Below, piece after piece: positions 1 to 5,287 of a DNA stretch of 6,037 bases. The position numbers and the translations under genes are program-made. The stretch covers positions 1-6,037 of the forward strand of contig JAITBX010000116.1 in NCBI GenBank assembly GCA_031283405.1, read 5' to 3'. Each line of letters starts with the position of its first letter. The first letter of the stretch is position 1. The DNA is from Burkholderiales bacterium (GTDB lineage: Bacteria; Pseudomonadota; Gammaproteobacteria; Burkholderiales; Casimicrobiaceae). Under the pieces are notes generated by a model. The model was not told the origin of the DNA, ran no database searches, and worked only from the letters and a program-made list of their open reading frames with translations.

Positions 1-323
1 GCAATACGGGTCTGCCCTTGTATCGCCGTTCCGGAAAGGACGAACAGGCCGCGCTCGATTTTGCCCGGGGCGTTCGTGGCGTCCGCCGGAGGCGCGGGAC
101 GACGAGTCGGAACGAACAATGGCCGCTCGACGGTCTCCTTGCGCGTGTTCAGCGCGCCGGTTTTGAATTCCGGCAACAGAGTGATTTCCAGCGGCGCGGT
201 GGCCGCTACCGGCTCGGGCGGGCGCTGGCGCATCCGTCGCCCCCACTCCGCTTCCCAAGCCAGCGTAATCAGCAACAGCAGCACCAGCGAGCCGCCTATG
301 ATGGACAAGGTTCGCAGGCTCAT
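1..323 (-). CDS. GspC/GspN-like T2SS inner-membrane protein, N-terminal part (cut by window edge)
   Basis: About 107 residues are visible, running off the left edge with no stop. The ATG at 323-321 overlaps the gspM stop (ATGA), and GGAGG lies 6 nt upstream. The protein has a short cytoplasmic start, one membrane helix (about residues 6-24, very Leu-rich), then a Pro-rich periplasmic linker. At residues 64-78 comes TVERPLFVPTRRPAP, followed by a beta-rich start with GLFVLSGTAI (92-101). An 'RPLF..(S/T)RRP' stretch followed by a 'LxGT' strand is the pattern of the GspC homology region, the part that docks on the secretin GspD. Proteins of this type after gspM are often annotated GspN or GspC-like in betaproteobacteria. 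I infer that it joins the inner-membrane platform to the secretin. Whether a PDZ domain follows cannot be seen. The family call is fairly good; the exact name (C or N) is open. Confidence 0.72.
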   Translation of the reverse strand, partial: MSLRTLSIIGGSLVLLLLITLAWEAEWGRRMRQRPPEPVAATAPLEITLLPEFKTGALNTRKETVERPLFVPTRRPAPPADATNAPGKIERGLFVLSGTAIQGQTRI

Positions 324-997
324 GACGCGCCTCCGCCGCTCTTGCCGGTCGCTTTGTCGGCCGCTTTGTCAGTTGGCTTATCGGCTGGCTTTTCAGTGGC
401 CTTGTCGGTTGGCTTATCCTTGTCGGCTCGATAAGTCCAGCCCGTCACTTCGATTTGCGCGTTGATTTCCGGCTCTTGTCCTGCCGCCGGCTTGAAATCG
501 CGGTTGACGTTCATGGGGCGTAGCGTCAGAGCGTCGATCACGAGGTAGGGCGTTTGCGTTTCCAGCGCATAGACCACTTTTTGCAGGTTCGGCGTCGTGG
601 CGAAAAACTGGACATTGACGGTGATTTTCTGGAAATCGCCGCCTTCCTTAGGCGCGATGTTTTGGCTGGTGGTAACACGCCCGCCGTTCTTTTCGACGCC
701 CCCCCGCACCAACTCTTCCAGTTCGGCGCCGGCCAGATTGGTCGCCGTATTTTTGAGGAAGAAACGGCGGCCATTTTTCTTTTTGAGCGCTTCAAGCGCC
801 GCTTCGACTTGCGGCTGCTGCGCGATCAGGCGTTGATAGCGCGCCATCAAATCGCGCTGCTGTGCGATGGCGTTATCGTAGCGGCGATGCAGCATCAGCG
901 CCGGCGCAACGACGGCAGCGATGGCAGCAGCCAGCACCAAAAGGAACAGGAGCGCGGCAAGCAGGCGCGATTGCGCGGGCGTCATCCGGGCGCTCAT
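320..997 (-). CDS. gspM: Type II secretion system protein GspM
   Basis: 225 residues. The start is ATG at 997-995, overlapping the gspL stop by ATGA, with a strong GGAGG 7 nt upstream. The layout is that of GspM: a short cytoplasmic tail, one membrane helix (about 12-35), a coiled-coil-like stretch (37-73, rich in Gln, Arg and Ala), then a periplasmic ferredoxin-like domain. The domain has the family pattern: FFLKNTATNLAGAELEELV (79-97), a GGRV...QNIAP strand, and a second half YALETQTPYLVIDALTLRP (143-161). GspM pairs with GspL in the inner-membrane platform and helps anchor GspE and GspF. The last 30 or so residues (194-217) form a DK(P/A)T-type repeat tail, followed by a Gly/Ser end, which is not part of the usual fold. 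Its stop overlaps the start of the next gene, so translation is probably coupled on both sides. Confidence 0.9.
   Translation of the reverse strand: MSARMTPAQSRLLAALLFLLVLAAAIAAVVAPALMLHRRYDNAIAQQRDLMARYQRLIAQQPQVEAALEALKKKNGRRFFLKNTATNLAGAELEELVRGGVEKNGGRVTTSQNIAPKEGGDFQKITVNVQFFATTPNLQKVVYALETQTPYLVIDALTLRPMNVNRDFKPAAGQEPEINAQIEVTGWTYRADKDKPTDKATEKPADKPTDKAADKATGKSGGGAS
347..418 (-). repeat. Tandem 12-bp (tetrapeptide DKPT/DKAT-type) repeat in the gspM 3' end
   Basis: Six consecutive tetrapeptides, DKPT, DKAT, EKPA, DKPT, DKAA and DKAT (GspM residues 194-217), are coded by 12-bp units with drifted codons (AAG or AAA for Lys, GAC or GAT for Asp). The charges alternate, and the protein part is probably unstructured. 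The synonymous drift between units indicates that the repeat is not a fresh duplication. Confidence 0.8.
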
Positions 998-2493
998 TCG
1001 CTCTCCTCCGCTTCGGGATGGGGCGCTTCTTCTTCCGGCATTTCGATTTCGACCGGCATCTCGATAACCGGCGGCGCTGCCGCAGGCGCGGGCGCGGCGT
1101 TGGCGGCGGCGTTTCTTCCCCGTCTTCCTCTGGGCGCGGACGAAACAGCCGGTTGCGCGACCGGAACAGCGGGCGTCATCGCCGGCGCGGCGGCAGGCGG
1201 CGCGGCTGGCGTCGCCGGCGCAGCGGCAGGAACAACCGGCGCGGCGCTCTCAGGCACAACAGGCATGGGCATGGGGGTGATGGGTTTGGCCGGTGGCGCA
1301 GGAAGCGGAGGAGGAGGCGCCACTTTGCCTTCTATCATCACGGCTACCCGCTCCGGCGGCGGCTGTTTCTTGATCTGAGCGCCGACATCGAACATTTCCG
1401 CCGTGCCGCCGCCAGCCGTCCGAATCGTGGTGATCGGCGAACGCGGCGCGGCTTGCGCCACCAGACCGGATTCTTCCAGAAGCGTCACCAAGCGGCTGGC
1501 GTGCGCCGATTCGCCGCGCAAGAAAACTTCGTGCCGCGTTTCCTTGCTGCCCGTCGTGTTTTTGATTTCCATCTGCGTCAGCCAGGTGTCGTCCGGCAGC
1601 AGCTTGGTGATTTCGTCGAGAACGTGCACCGTCGAGGGATACGCTTCCTTGTTATCGGGAACGAAATCGTGATCGGCGACCAACTGATCCATTTCATCTT
1701 TCAGCTTGGTGACCGCCATCGCCTGCGCTTGCGCCGCGCTGGCTTGATCCCGCACCTTGATCGCGTAAGCGCGCTTTTGCCCGATCGGAAATGCAATCGC
1801 CGCCAGCAGCAGCAAAACGATCAAGGCGACGCCGCCGCCAATCGCCCAGCGCTGCCACGGTTGCCAGGACGGGCGGTCTTCGGACGGCAGAAGATTGAGT
1901 TTCGATTCGATGTTTTCGGGCGGATCCGCCAACAGCGCCACCACTTCGGCGCCGGCTTCGCGCAACTGCGCCATGATCCGGTCGGCGTGAATCCGCTGCG
2001 TCGTCGCCAGCACGATTTGGATCTCGCCGCGCGCGGGATTGCGGCTGATCACTTGCGCGTCGAAATACAACTCGTCGCTGCGGAACGGCGTGTGGCGATC
2101 GAGGTCATACGCCAACGCCTGTTTCAGATTTTCTTCGAGCGCCATCGGCAACGTCAGCGTCCGCCGCAACACCAGCGACGCAGGCATCAGCGCCGCCACC
2201 GGCGACGCCAGCTTCGCAATGGCTTCCCGCGCCTGCGGCAAGCGCACTTCCGGTTCGGCGTTCATGTCGAGAACGGTTTGCTTCACTCGCGCTGCGCGGT
2301 TGTTCGCCAGACTGGGCGTCCACAGCTCCCACTGCGTTTCGCTGTAAACCACGACCGGCAACAACTGCCGATGTTGCAGACGCGAACGAATCGTCATCGG
2401 CAAAAGTTGCACGAGTTCATTCTGCCACCAACGCCAGAAATTGGCGGCGGCGGCAGTGATGCTGTTTTGCAGTGAGGCCGTCAATGTTGGCAC
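994..2493 (-). CDS. gspL: Type II secretion system protein GspL (PilN-like type)
   Basis: 499 residues from a GTG start at 2493-2491. No ATG lies in frame between the upstream TAA (2541-2539) and this GTG, and AGGGG lies about 10 nt upstream. Residues 1-210 are the cytoplasmic actin-like part that binds GspE in T2SS. They include KQALAYDLDRHTPFRSDELYFD-like sequence (124-145), a conserved block in GspL/PilM-PilN proteins. One membrane helix follows at about 216-238. A coiled-coil-like stretch (240-275) then leads to a periplasmic PilN-like domain (about 276-390) with DDTWLTQMEI and an SRLVTLLEESG helix. Beyond about residue 391 comes a roughly 109-residue Pro/Ala-rich tail ending in an acidic stretch, which classical GspL (about 400 residues) lacks. 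It overlaps gspM by ATGA. It lies 121 bp after gspK, the only notable gap in the operon. The exact N-terminus is less certain than the rest. Confidence 0.87.
   Translation of the reverse strand: MPTLTASLQNSITAAAANFWRWWQNELVQLLPMTIRSRLQHRQLLPVVVYSETQWELWTPSLANNRAARVKQTVLDMNAEPEVRLPQAREAIAKLASPVAALMPASLVLRRTLTLPMALEENLKQALAYDLDRHTPFRSDELYFDAQVISRNPARGEIQIVLATTQRIHADRIMAQLREAGAEVVALLADPPENIESKLNLLPSEDRPSWQPWQRWAIGGGVALIVLLLLAAIAFPIGQKRAYAIKVRDQASAAQAQAMAVTKLKDEMDQLVADHDFVPDNKEAYPSTVHVLDEITKLLPDDTWLTQMEIKNTTGSKETRHEVFLRGESAHASRLVTLLEESGLVAQAAPRSPITTIRTAGGGTAEMFDVGAQIKKQPPPERVAVMIEGKVAPPPPLPAPPAKPITPMPMPVVPESAAPVVPAAAPATPAAPPAAAPAMTPAVPVAQPAVSSAPRGRRGRNAAANAAPAPAAAPPVIEMPVEIEMPEEEAPHPEAEESE
997..1323 (-). 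other. Pro/Ala-rich and acidic low-complexity tail of GspL
   Basis: Residues 391-499 of GspL are dominated by Pro and Ala: APPPPLPAPPAKP, then PAAAPATPAAPPAAAPA. A short basic patch follows (SAPRGRRGRN, 452-461), and the end is acidic (EMPVEIEMPEEEAPHPEAEESE at 478-499, in parts). It follows the membrane helix, so it should be periplasmic and probably extended. It resembles the spacer segments of envelope-spanning proteins such as TonB in composition only. It is in frame with gspL, and the gspM ribosome binding site lies inside its last codons. Confidence 0.7.
1005..1009 (-). promoter_or_regulatory. Ribosome binding site of gspM
   Basis: GGAGG lies within the final Glu-Glu codons of gspL, 7 nt before the gspM ATG at 997. 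It supports this start and efficient re-initiation at the ATGA overlap. Confidence 0.7.
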
Positions 2494-2614
2494 TCGAAAA
2501 TCGCCCCTGATGATGAAAATCGATGGAAATGAAACATTTTACCTGTCCCCTTTGTCTCGCGCTATCCGCTCATGTCATTTAAGGTTACAGGATTATGTCG
2601 CTTCGTTATTTTCT
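2494..2614 (-). other. gspK-gspL intergenic gap (121 bp), AT-richer
   Basis: This is the only non-coding break longer than 40 bp. On the minus strand it is visibly richer in A and T than the flanking genes. It has no clear hairpin plus T-run, so I see no terminator. It contains two weak -10-like hexamers: CATAAT (2592-2597) and TAAAAT (2536-2541). It also contains a possible 18-codon leader ORF with ATG at 2537 that ends at 2481, overlapping the gspL start. An internal promoter or a translation-coupling leader for gspL is possible but unproven. Confidence 0.5.
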
Positions 2615-2618
2615 TCAA
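2592..2618 (-). promoter_or_regulatory. Possible weak sigma70-like promoter upstream of gspL
   Basis: TTGAAG (2613-2618, matching 4 of 6 bases of the -35 consensus and overlapping the gspK stop) and CATAAT (2592-2597, 5 of 6 of the -10 consensus) are separated by 15 bp. That is shorter than the usual 16-18 bp. The AT-richer context in a GC-rich operon is the main reason to note it. Confidence 0.2.
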
Positions 2619-3487
2619 CCTTCTCCCCAAAGCAGCGCCACAAAAGGGCGCTTGGGGTCGCCGGTACGGCGGATCACGGCTCTGCGCGTGAACTGCGCGC
2701 CGTCTTCCATCGTCACGGTGGCCTGAATCCGCCAAGCCGGCGCCCGTCCTCCGCCGGCGCCCGGAAACGGCGGCAACGGCTGGCGATTCTGCAACGCTTC
2801 CTGACGGCGCGCCAGATAGTCGTCAACGATTTCGGCAGTGATGTTGGGAAACGACAACAACACTTCGCGCGGCGCTGTCTGCGGGTTGGCGCCGGACTGG
2901 CGGGAATTGACCGTCAAAAACGGGGAAGTCCGAGCATACAGTTCCGGCGTCATTCCCAGCACCATGCCCACTTCTTCGACCGCTCCGAACGGCGCGTTGG
3001 CCGGAACGTAGGCCAAACCGGCTTTTTTGTAATCGCTGTCTTTGGCGCCGTTGGGACGCTTCAGCTCGCTGTCGGTGCGCCAGTTGACGATCGAGTCAAC
3101 CATATTCATCGCCGCCATTTCGTCCAGCCCGCCCACGACCATGAACAGCCCTTTGAGCAAGTCGTCGCGACCGGTGTTGATGTCGATGAACGCGCCTTCA
3201 TCGACCGCCGTCACTTCGATCTTCGCCGCGCCCTCTTGCCAGGTGTGCGTCAAACCGTTCGGCTGCCACGCTTCCTCCATCGCCATTCTCGGCGTCGCCA
3301 GTTCATAAACCGTCCGCTCCACCGCGCCGTTGGCCGTCCAGCGCGCCGCCGACGCCGACACTGCGTTTTGCGTCGCCAGCGCTTCGTTACGCATCGAAAA
3401 CGCGAAACCGCCGGCAATCACCGTCAGCAATGCCGTCGTCCACAAAACGATGATCAGCGCAATGCCGCGTTCTGATCTCTGGCTCAT
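2615..3487 (-). CDS. gspK: Type II secretion system minor pseudopilin GspK
   Basis: 290 residues. The ATG at 3487-3485 overlaps the gspJ stop (ATGA), preceded by a G-rich GGGGGAG. The prepilin leader is MSQRSERG, with cleavage predicted after Gly8. The mature N-terminus IALIIVLWTTALLTVIAGG is a membrane helix that lacks the Glu at mature position 5. Loss of Glu5 is a hallmark of GspK, which caps the pseudopilus tip. The large insert typical of GspK follows. It includes VDEGAFIDINTGRDDLLKGL (95-114), VDSIVNWRTDSEL (130-142), a second helical module FGAVEEVGMVLGMTPELYARTSPFLTV (about 167-193) and TAPREVLLSFPNI (204-216). The C-terminal strands WRIQATVTMEDGAQFTRRAVIRR (252-274) close the pilin fold. 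Length fits the family, at the short end. It forms the tip complex with GspI and GspJ. Confidence 0.93.
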   Translation of the reverse strand: MSQRSERGIALIIVLWTTALLTVIAGGFAFSMRNEALATQNAVSASAARWTANGAVERTVYELATPRMAMEEAWQPNGLTHTWQEGAAKIEVTAVDEGAFIDINTGRDDLLKGLFMVVGGLDEMAAMNMVDSIVNWRTDSELKRPNGAKDSDYKKAGLAYVPANAPFGAVEEVGMVLGMTPELYARTSPFLTVNSRQSGANPQTAPREVLLSFPNITAEIVDDYLARRQEALQNRQPLPPFPGAGGGRAPAWRIQATVTMEDGAQFTRRAVIRRTGDPKRPFVALLWGEG

Positions 3488-4305
3488 ACTCCCCCGCACT
3501 TTCCGGAAGCCTCGTTCCACGAGCGGCAGCCCGTCTCCATGCCCTTGCGCATTTCCGCGTAAAGCGTCGGCCATTGGCGACCACCTTCCAGCTTGACATC
3601 CATTCGGATCAGTTGCGGCAAGCGCTGCGAATCTTTCCAGTCGCCGCTCCATTTCGGCGTCGCCTTGATGGCTTCGCCGGTGATTCCGTAGTACTGGAAC
3701 GTCACGCTGTCAACGCGATCGGCCAGCACCGACCACTGTTGCGACCACGCGCCCAACGACTTCTTTTCGTTGACGTTGGGAATGGTGTGTTCCAGCACCA
3801 ATTTGTTGTGCGCTCCGTCGCGCACCACGCGCAAACGCCACGCCCACAAACCGCCGCCTTGTATTCGCGGCGGCAGCGCCGACACGTAAATCATCTGATT
3901 TTTATCACCTTCAAAAATCAGCGGAAAATCGGCTTCCTTGCGCTGGCGCAAGGGGTGCGCGTTCTCCCATTGCGCCCGCAAAAAATCTTCGACGGTTCGG
4001 ATCGACGCCGCATCGTCGGTGCGTTGCTCGCCCACTTCGACGCTCTTCCCCGCCGTGCGAAACACGCCGAACAGCGTTGCCGAAATCAGCGACAATAGCA
4101 ACAACGCCACGATCAACTCAACCAGCGTGAAGCCGCGGGCGGGGCGGCTAAAACACTTTTCCCCTCTCCCTCTGCCCCTCTCCCACAAGGGGAGAGGAGA
4201 GAAAATGTGGCGCCTTCCCCCGCTGTCTCTCCTTCCCCCTCTGGGGGAAGGTTGGGATAGGGGCTTCAACCTTGAAACGCCTTGATGGCGAAAAAAACGC
4301 ATCAT
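3484..4305 (-). CDS. gspJ: Type II secretion system minor pseudopilin GspJ with abnormally long leader
   Basis: 273 residues from the ATG at 4305-4303, which overlaps the gspI stop (ATGA) and has AGGGGAAG just upstream. A second ATG follows directly. The pilin N-terminus is G58|FTLVELIVALLLLSLISATLFG, with Glu5 present, so the leader is 58 residues instead of the usual 6-25. Leader residues 11-52 or so are coded by a GC-rich palindromic repeat (see 4157-4273). No ATG or GTG lies in frame between codon 2 and the cleavage site; only TTG codons 13 and 40 could serve, and neither has a ribosome binding site. The mature part fits GspJ: RTDDAASIRTVEDFLRAQWE, WAWRLRVVRDG, LADRVDSVTFQYYG and LPQLIRMDVKLEGGRQWPTLYAEMRKG. 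Two Cys near the C-terminus (260 and 270) could form a disulfide. It forms the pseudopilus tip with GspI and GspK. Confidence 0.9.
   Translation of the reverse strand: MMRFFRHQGVSRLKPLSQPSPRGGRRDSGGRRHIFSPLPLWERGRGRGEKCFSRPARGFTLVELIVALLLLSLISATLFGVFRTAGKSVEVGEQRTDDAASIRTVEDFLRAQWENAHPLRQRKEADFPLIFEGDKNQMIYVSALPPRIQGGGLWAWRLRVVRDGAHNKLVLEHTIPNVNEKKSLGAWSQQWSVLADRVDSVTFQYYGITGEAIKATPKWSGDWKDSQRLPQLIRMDVKLEGGRQWPTLYAEMRKGMETGCRSWNEASGKCGGV
4157..4273. repeat. Palindromic GC-rich interspersed repeat (REP-like pair) inside the gspJ 5' end
   Basis: Two purine/pyrimidine-rich palindromic modules lie side by side. Module 1 has CCTCTCCC (4177-4184), loop ACAAG, GGGAGAGG (4190-4197), inside an outer TTTTC (4157-4161)/GAAAA (4201-4205) pairing. 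The 10-mer CCCCTCTCCC occurs twice (4161-4170, 4175-4184). Module 2 has CCTTCCCCC (4231-4239), loop TCT, GGGGGAAGG (4243-4251). The same 9-mer also occurs at 4213-4221, and AAGGTTG (4248-4254) can pair with CAACCTT (4267-4273). Read on the minus strand it gives SPLPLWERGRGRGEK-like peptide. Such sequence is familiar from intergenic repeats in many GC-rich proteobacteria that are often mis-translated. Here it lies within an essential-looking reading frame. Family membership is recalled, not searched. Confidence 0.8.
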
Positions 4306-4763
4306 GGCTTCCCCTGATCGATCTGCCCGATCTTGAGTGTTTCCAGCGAAAACGTCCGATCCTTGTTGGCGACGCCGGGGAAACGCACGTCCACCTGCAA
4401 ATGAAACATCCGGTAGATCGGCGATTCCGCCGGCTGGGTGGTTTCGCCGTCGAGCGCCGGCGGGGTGTAAGGCTCGACGATCAATGACCACTGCACATCG
4501 CCGTCCTTGCCATTGGCGGAAGTCGCTTGCAACGGCTGCATCACCGACGCCTGCGCCAACTGGTTTTGCGCCACCGCCACAGCGCGGCTCCATGCGTCTG
4601 CCGACGCGGCATTGTTCATCGCGCCACCGAACAGTTTGAACAACGCGGTGCCGAGCACCGCCAACACCACGAACGCCACCAGCACTTCCAGAAGGGAAAA
4701 CCCATGTGAAAACCCTTGCGATTTCATTCTGTGCGCCGTCAACGGCATTTTCGTCACCGCCAT
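4302..4763 (-). CDS. gspI: Type II secretion system minor pseudopilin GspI
   Basis: 153 residues from ATG at 4763-4761. GGAG lies 7 nt upstream, inside the last codons of gspH; a GTG directly before it (4766) is less well placed. The leader is MAVTKMPLTAHRMKSQGFSHG (21 residues), then FSLLEVLVAFVVLAVLGTALF with Glu5. A shorter leader from Met13 (ATG at 4727) is possible but has no visible ribosome binding site. The GspI pattern follows: SADAWSRAVAVAQNQLAQASVM, PLQATSANGKDGDVQWSLIVEPY, a variable middle, then MFHLQVDVRFPGVANKDRTFSLETLKI near the end. GspI is the minor pseudopilin that nucleates the tip by binding GspJ and GspK. Its stop overlaps the gspJ start, so the two are probably translated together. 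Confidence 0.92.
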   Translation of the reverse strand: MAVTKMPLTAHRMKSQGFSHGFSLLEVLVAFVVLAVLGTALFKLFGGAMNNAASADAWSRAVAVAQNQLAQASVMQPLQATSANGKDGDVQWSLIVEPYTPPALDGETTQPAESPIYRMFHLQVDVRFPGVANKDRTFSLETLKIGQIDQGKP

Positions 4764-4767
4764 CACG

Positions 4768-5250
4768 TCACTCCAGAATCGCCACGCGGCCTGTCAACCA
4801 GTCGATATCGACCTCATACTTGCGGTCGCTGTCCTCGCCCGCTCCGACGGTGATGCGGCCGCCGTTGGAGCCGCCGTCGGGAAAAAAGCGAATGCTGCCG
4901 ACGGTGTCGCTGATTTGATCGGTCTGCGCCGTGAAAAGTTTCAGCACGATGGCTTCCGGCAATTGAAATTCGCGCGGGTCTTCGCCGATTTTGAAACGGT
5001 TGCGCTCGAGGTCGATCACCAGCAACATCTCGCTTCGCTGCGTCACCGCTTCCCCCCGCACTTGCCGCGCCGCCGCCGCCAGTTGACGGGCAGCGCTGCG
5101 CAGTTCGCTATTGGAAGGGCCGTCGCCCAGCAACAAGGGGATGGCCGTCGCCATGATGATCGCCACCAACACCAGCACGATCATCAGTTCGAGCAAGGTG
5201 AAGCCGCGCGCGCCGCGCACACGCATACAGCGCGCCGCCGAGAGGATCAT
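4768..5250 (-). CDS. gspH: Type II secretion system minor pseudopilin GspH
   Basis: 160 residues from ATG at 5250-5248, with AGGAG 10 nt upstream. The frame stays open up to another ATG at 5325, but that start would overlap the gspG C-terminus and add a Gly/Arg/Ser stretch unlike any prepilin leader. The leader is MILSAARCMRVRGARG, cut before FTLLELMIVLVLVAIIMATAIP with Glu5 and Pro22. The mature protein has an SNSELRSAARQLAAAARQVRGEAV helix, a beta part MLLVIDLERNRFKIG, and the GspH signature RFFPDGGSNGG (about 121-131) with VDIDWLTGRV (147-156) at the end. GspH sits between the GspG shaft and the I-J-K tip. It lies 37 bp after gspG, and its stop is 4 nt before the gspI ATG. Confidence 0.93.
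   Translation of the reverse strand: MILSAARCMRVRGARGFTLLELMIVLVLVAIIMATAIPLLLGDGPSNSELRSAARQLAAAARQVRGEAVTQRSEMLLVIDLERNRFKIGEDPREFQLPEAIVLKLFTAQTDQISDTVGSIRFFPDGGSNGGRITVGAGEDSDRKYEVDIDWLTGRVAILE
4771..4774 (-). promoter_or_regulatory. Ribosome binding site deciding the gspI start
   Basis: GGAG lies 7 nt before the ATG at 4763, within the last Leu-Glu codons of gspH. The competing GTG at 4766 would have only 4 nt spacing, so ATG is preferred. Confidence 0.55.
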
Positions 5251-5260
5251 CGCCCCATCG

Positions 5261-5265
5261 CTCCT
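5261..5265 (-). promoter_or_regulatory. Ribosome binding site deciding the gspH start
   Basis: AGGAG lies 10 nt before the ATG at 5250 in the short gspG-gspH gap. It supports this start over the upstream in-frame ATG at 5325 inside gspG. Confidence 0.5.
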
Positions 5266-5287
5266 GCCGCCACTCCCGCAGCCGCTC

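Noticed and set aside
862..2475. Long plus-strand open frame (537 codons) opposite gspL, with very Arg-rich product
   Set aside because: It is antisense to a clear gspL. Its composition (Arg, Gln, His) is the typical mirror of a GC-rich gene, and it has no recognisable motif.
2441..3475. Plus-strand open frame (344 codons) opposite gspK
   Set aside because: Mirror of gspK codon bias; low-complexity Arg/His-rich product with no family pattern.
3488..3652. Upstream extension of the gspK frame into gspJ
   Set aside because: Overlaps gspJ in another frame; MSQRSERG|IALIIVLW is a complete prepilin leader.
4177..4251. Hairpins read as a transcription terminator between gspI and gspJ
   Set aside because: Neither stem is followed by a T-run on the minus strand, and the hairpins lie inside an open gspJ frame. 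They belong to the interspersed repeat.
4157..4273. CRISPR-like array, because short motifs recur
   Set aside because: The recurring 9- and 10-mers are arms of palindromes, not regularly spaced repeats with unique spacers.
4306..4593. Upstream extension of the gspJ frame into gspI
   Set aside because: It lies wholly in gspI in another frame. The ATGA overlap with AGGGGAAG at 4305 is the natural start.
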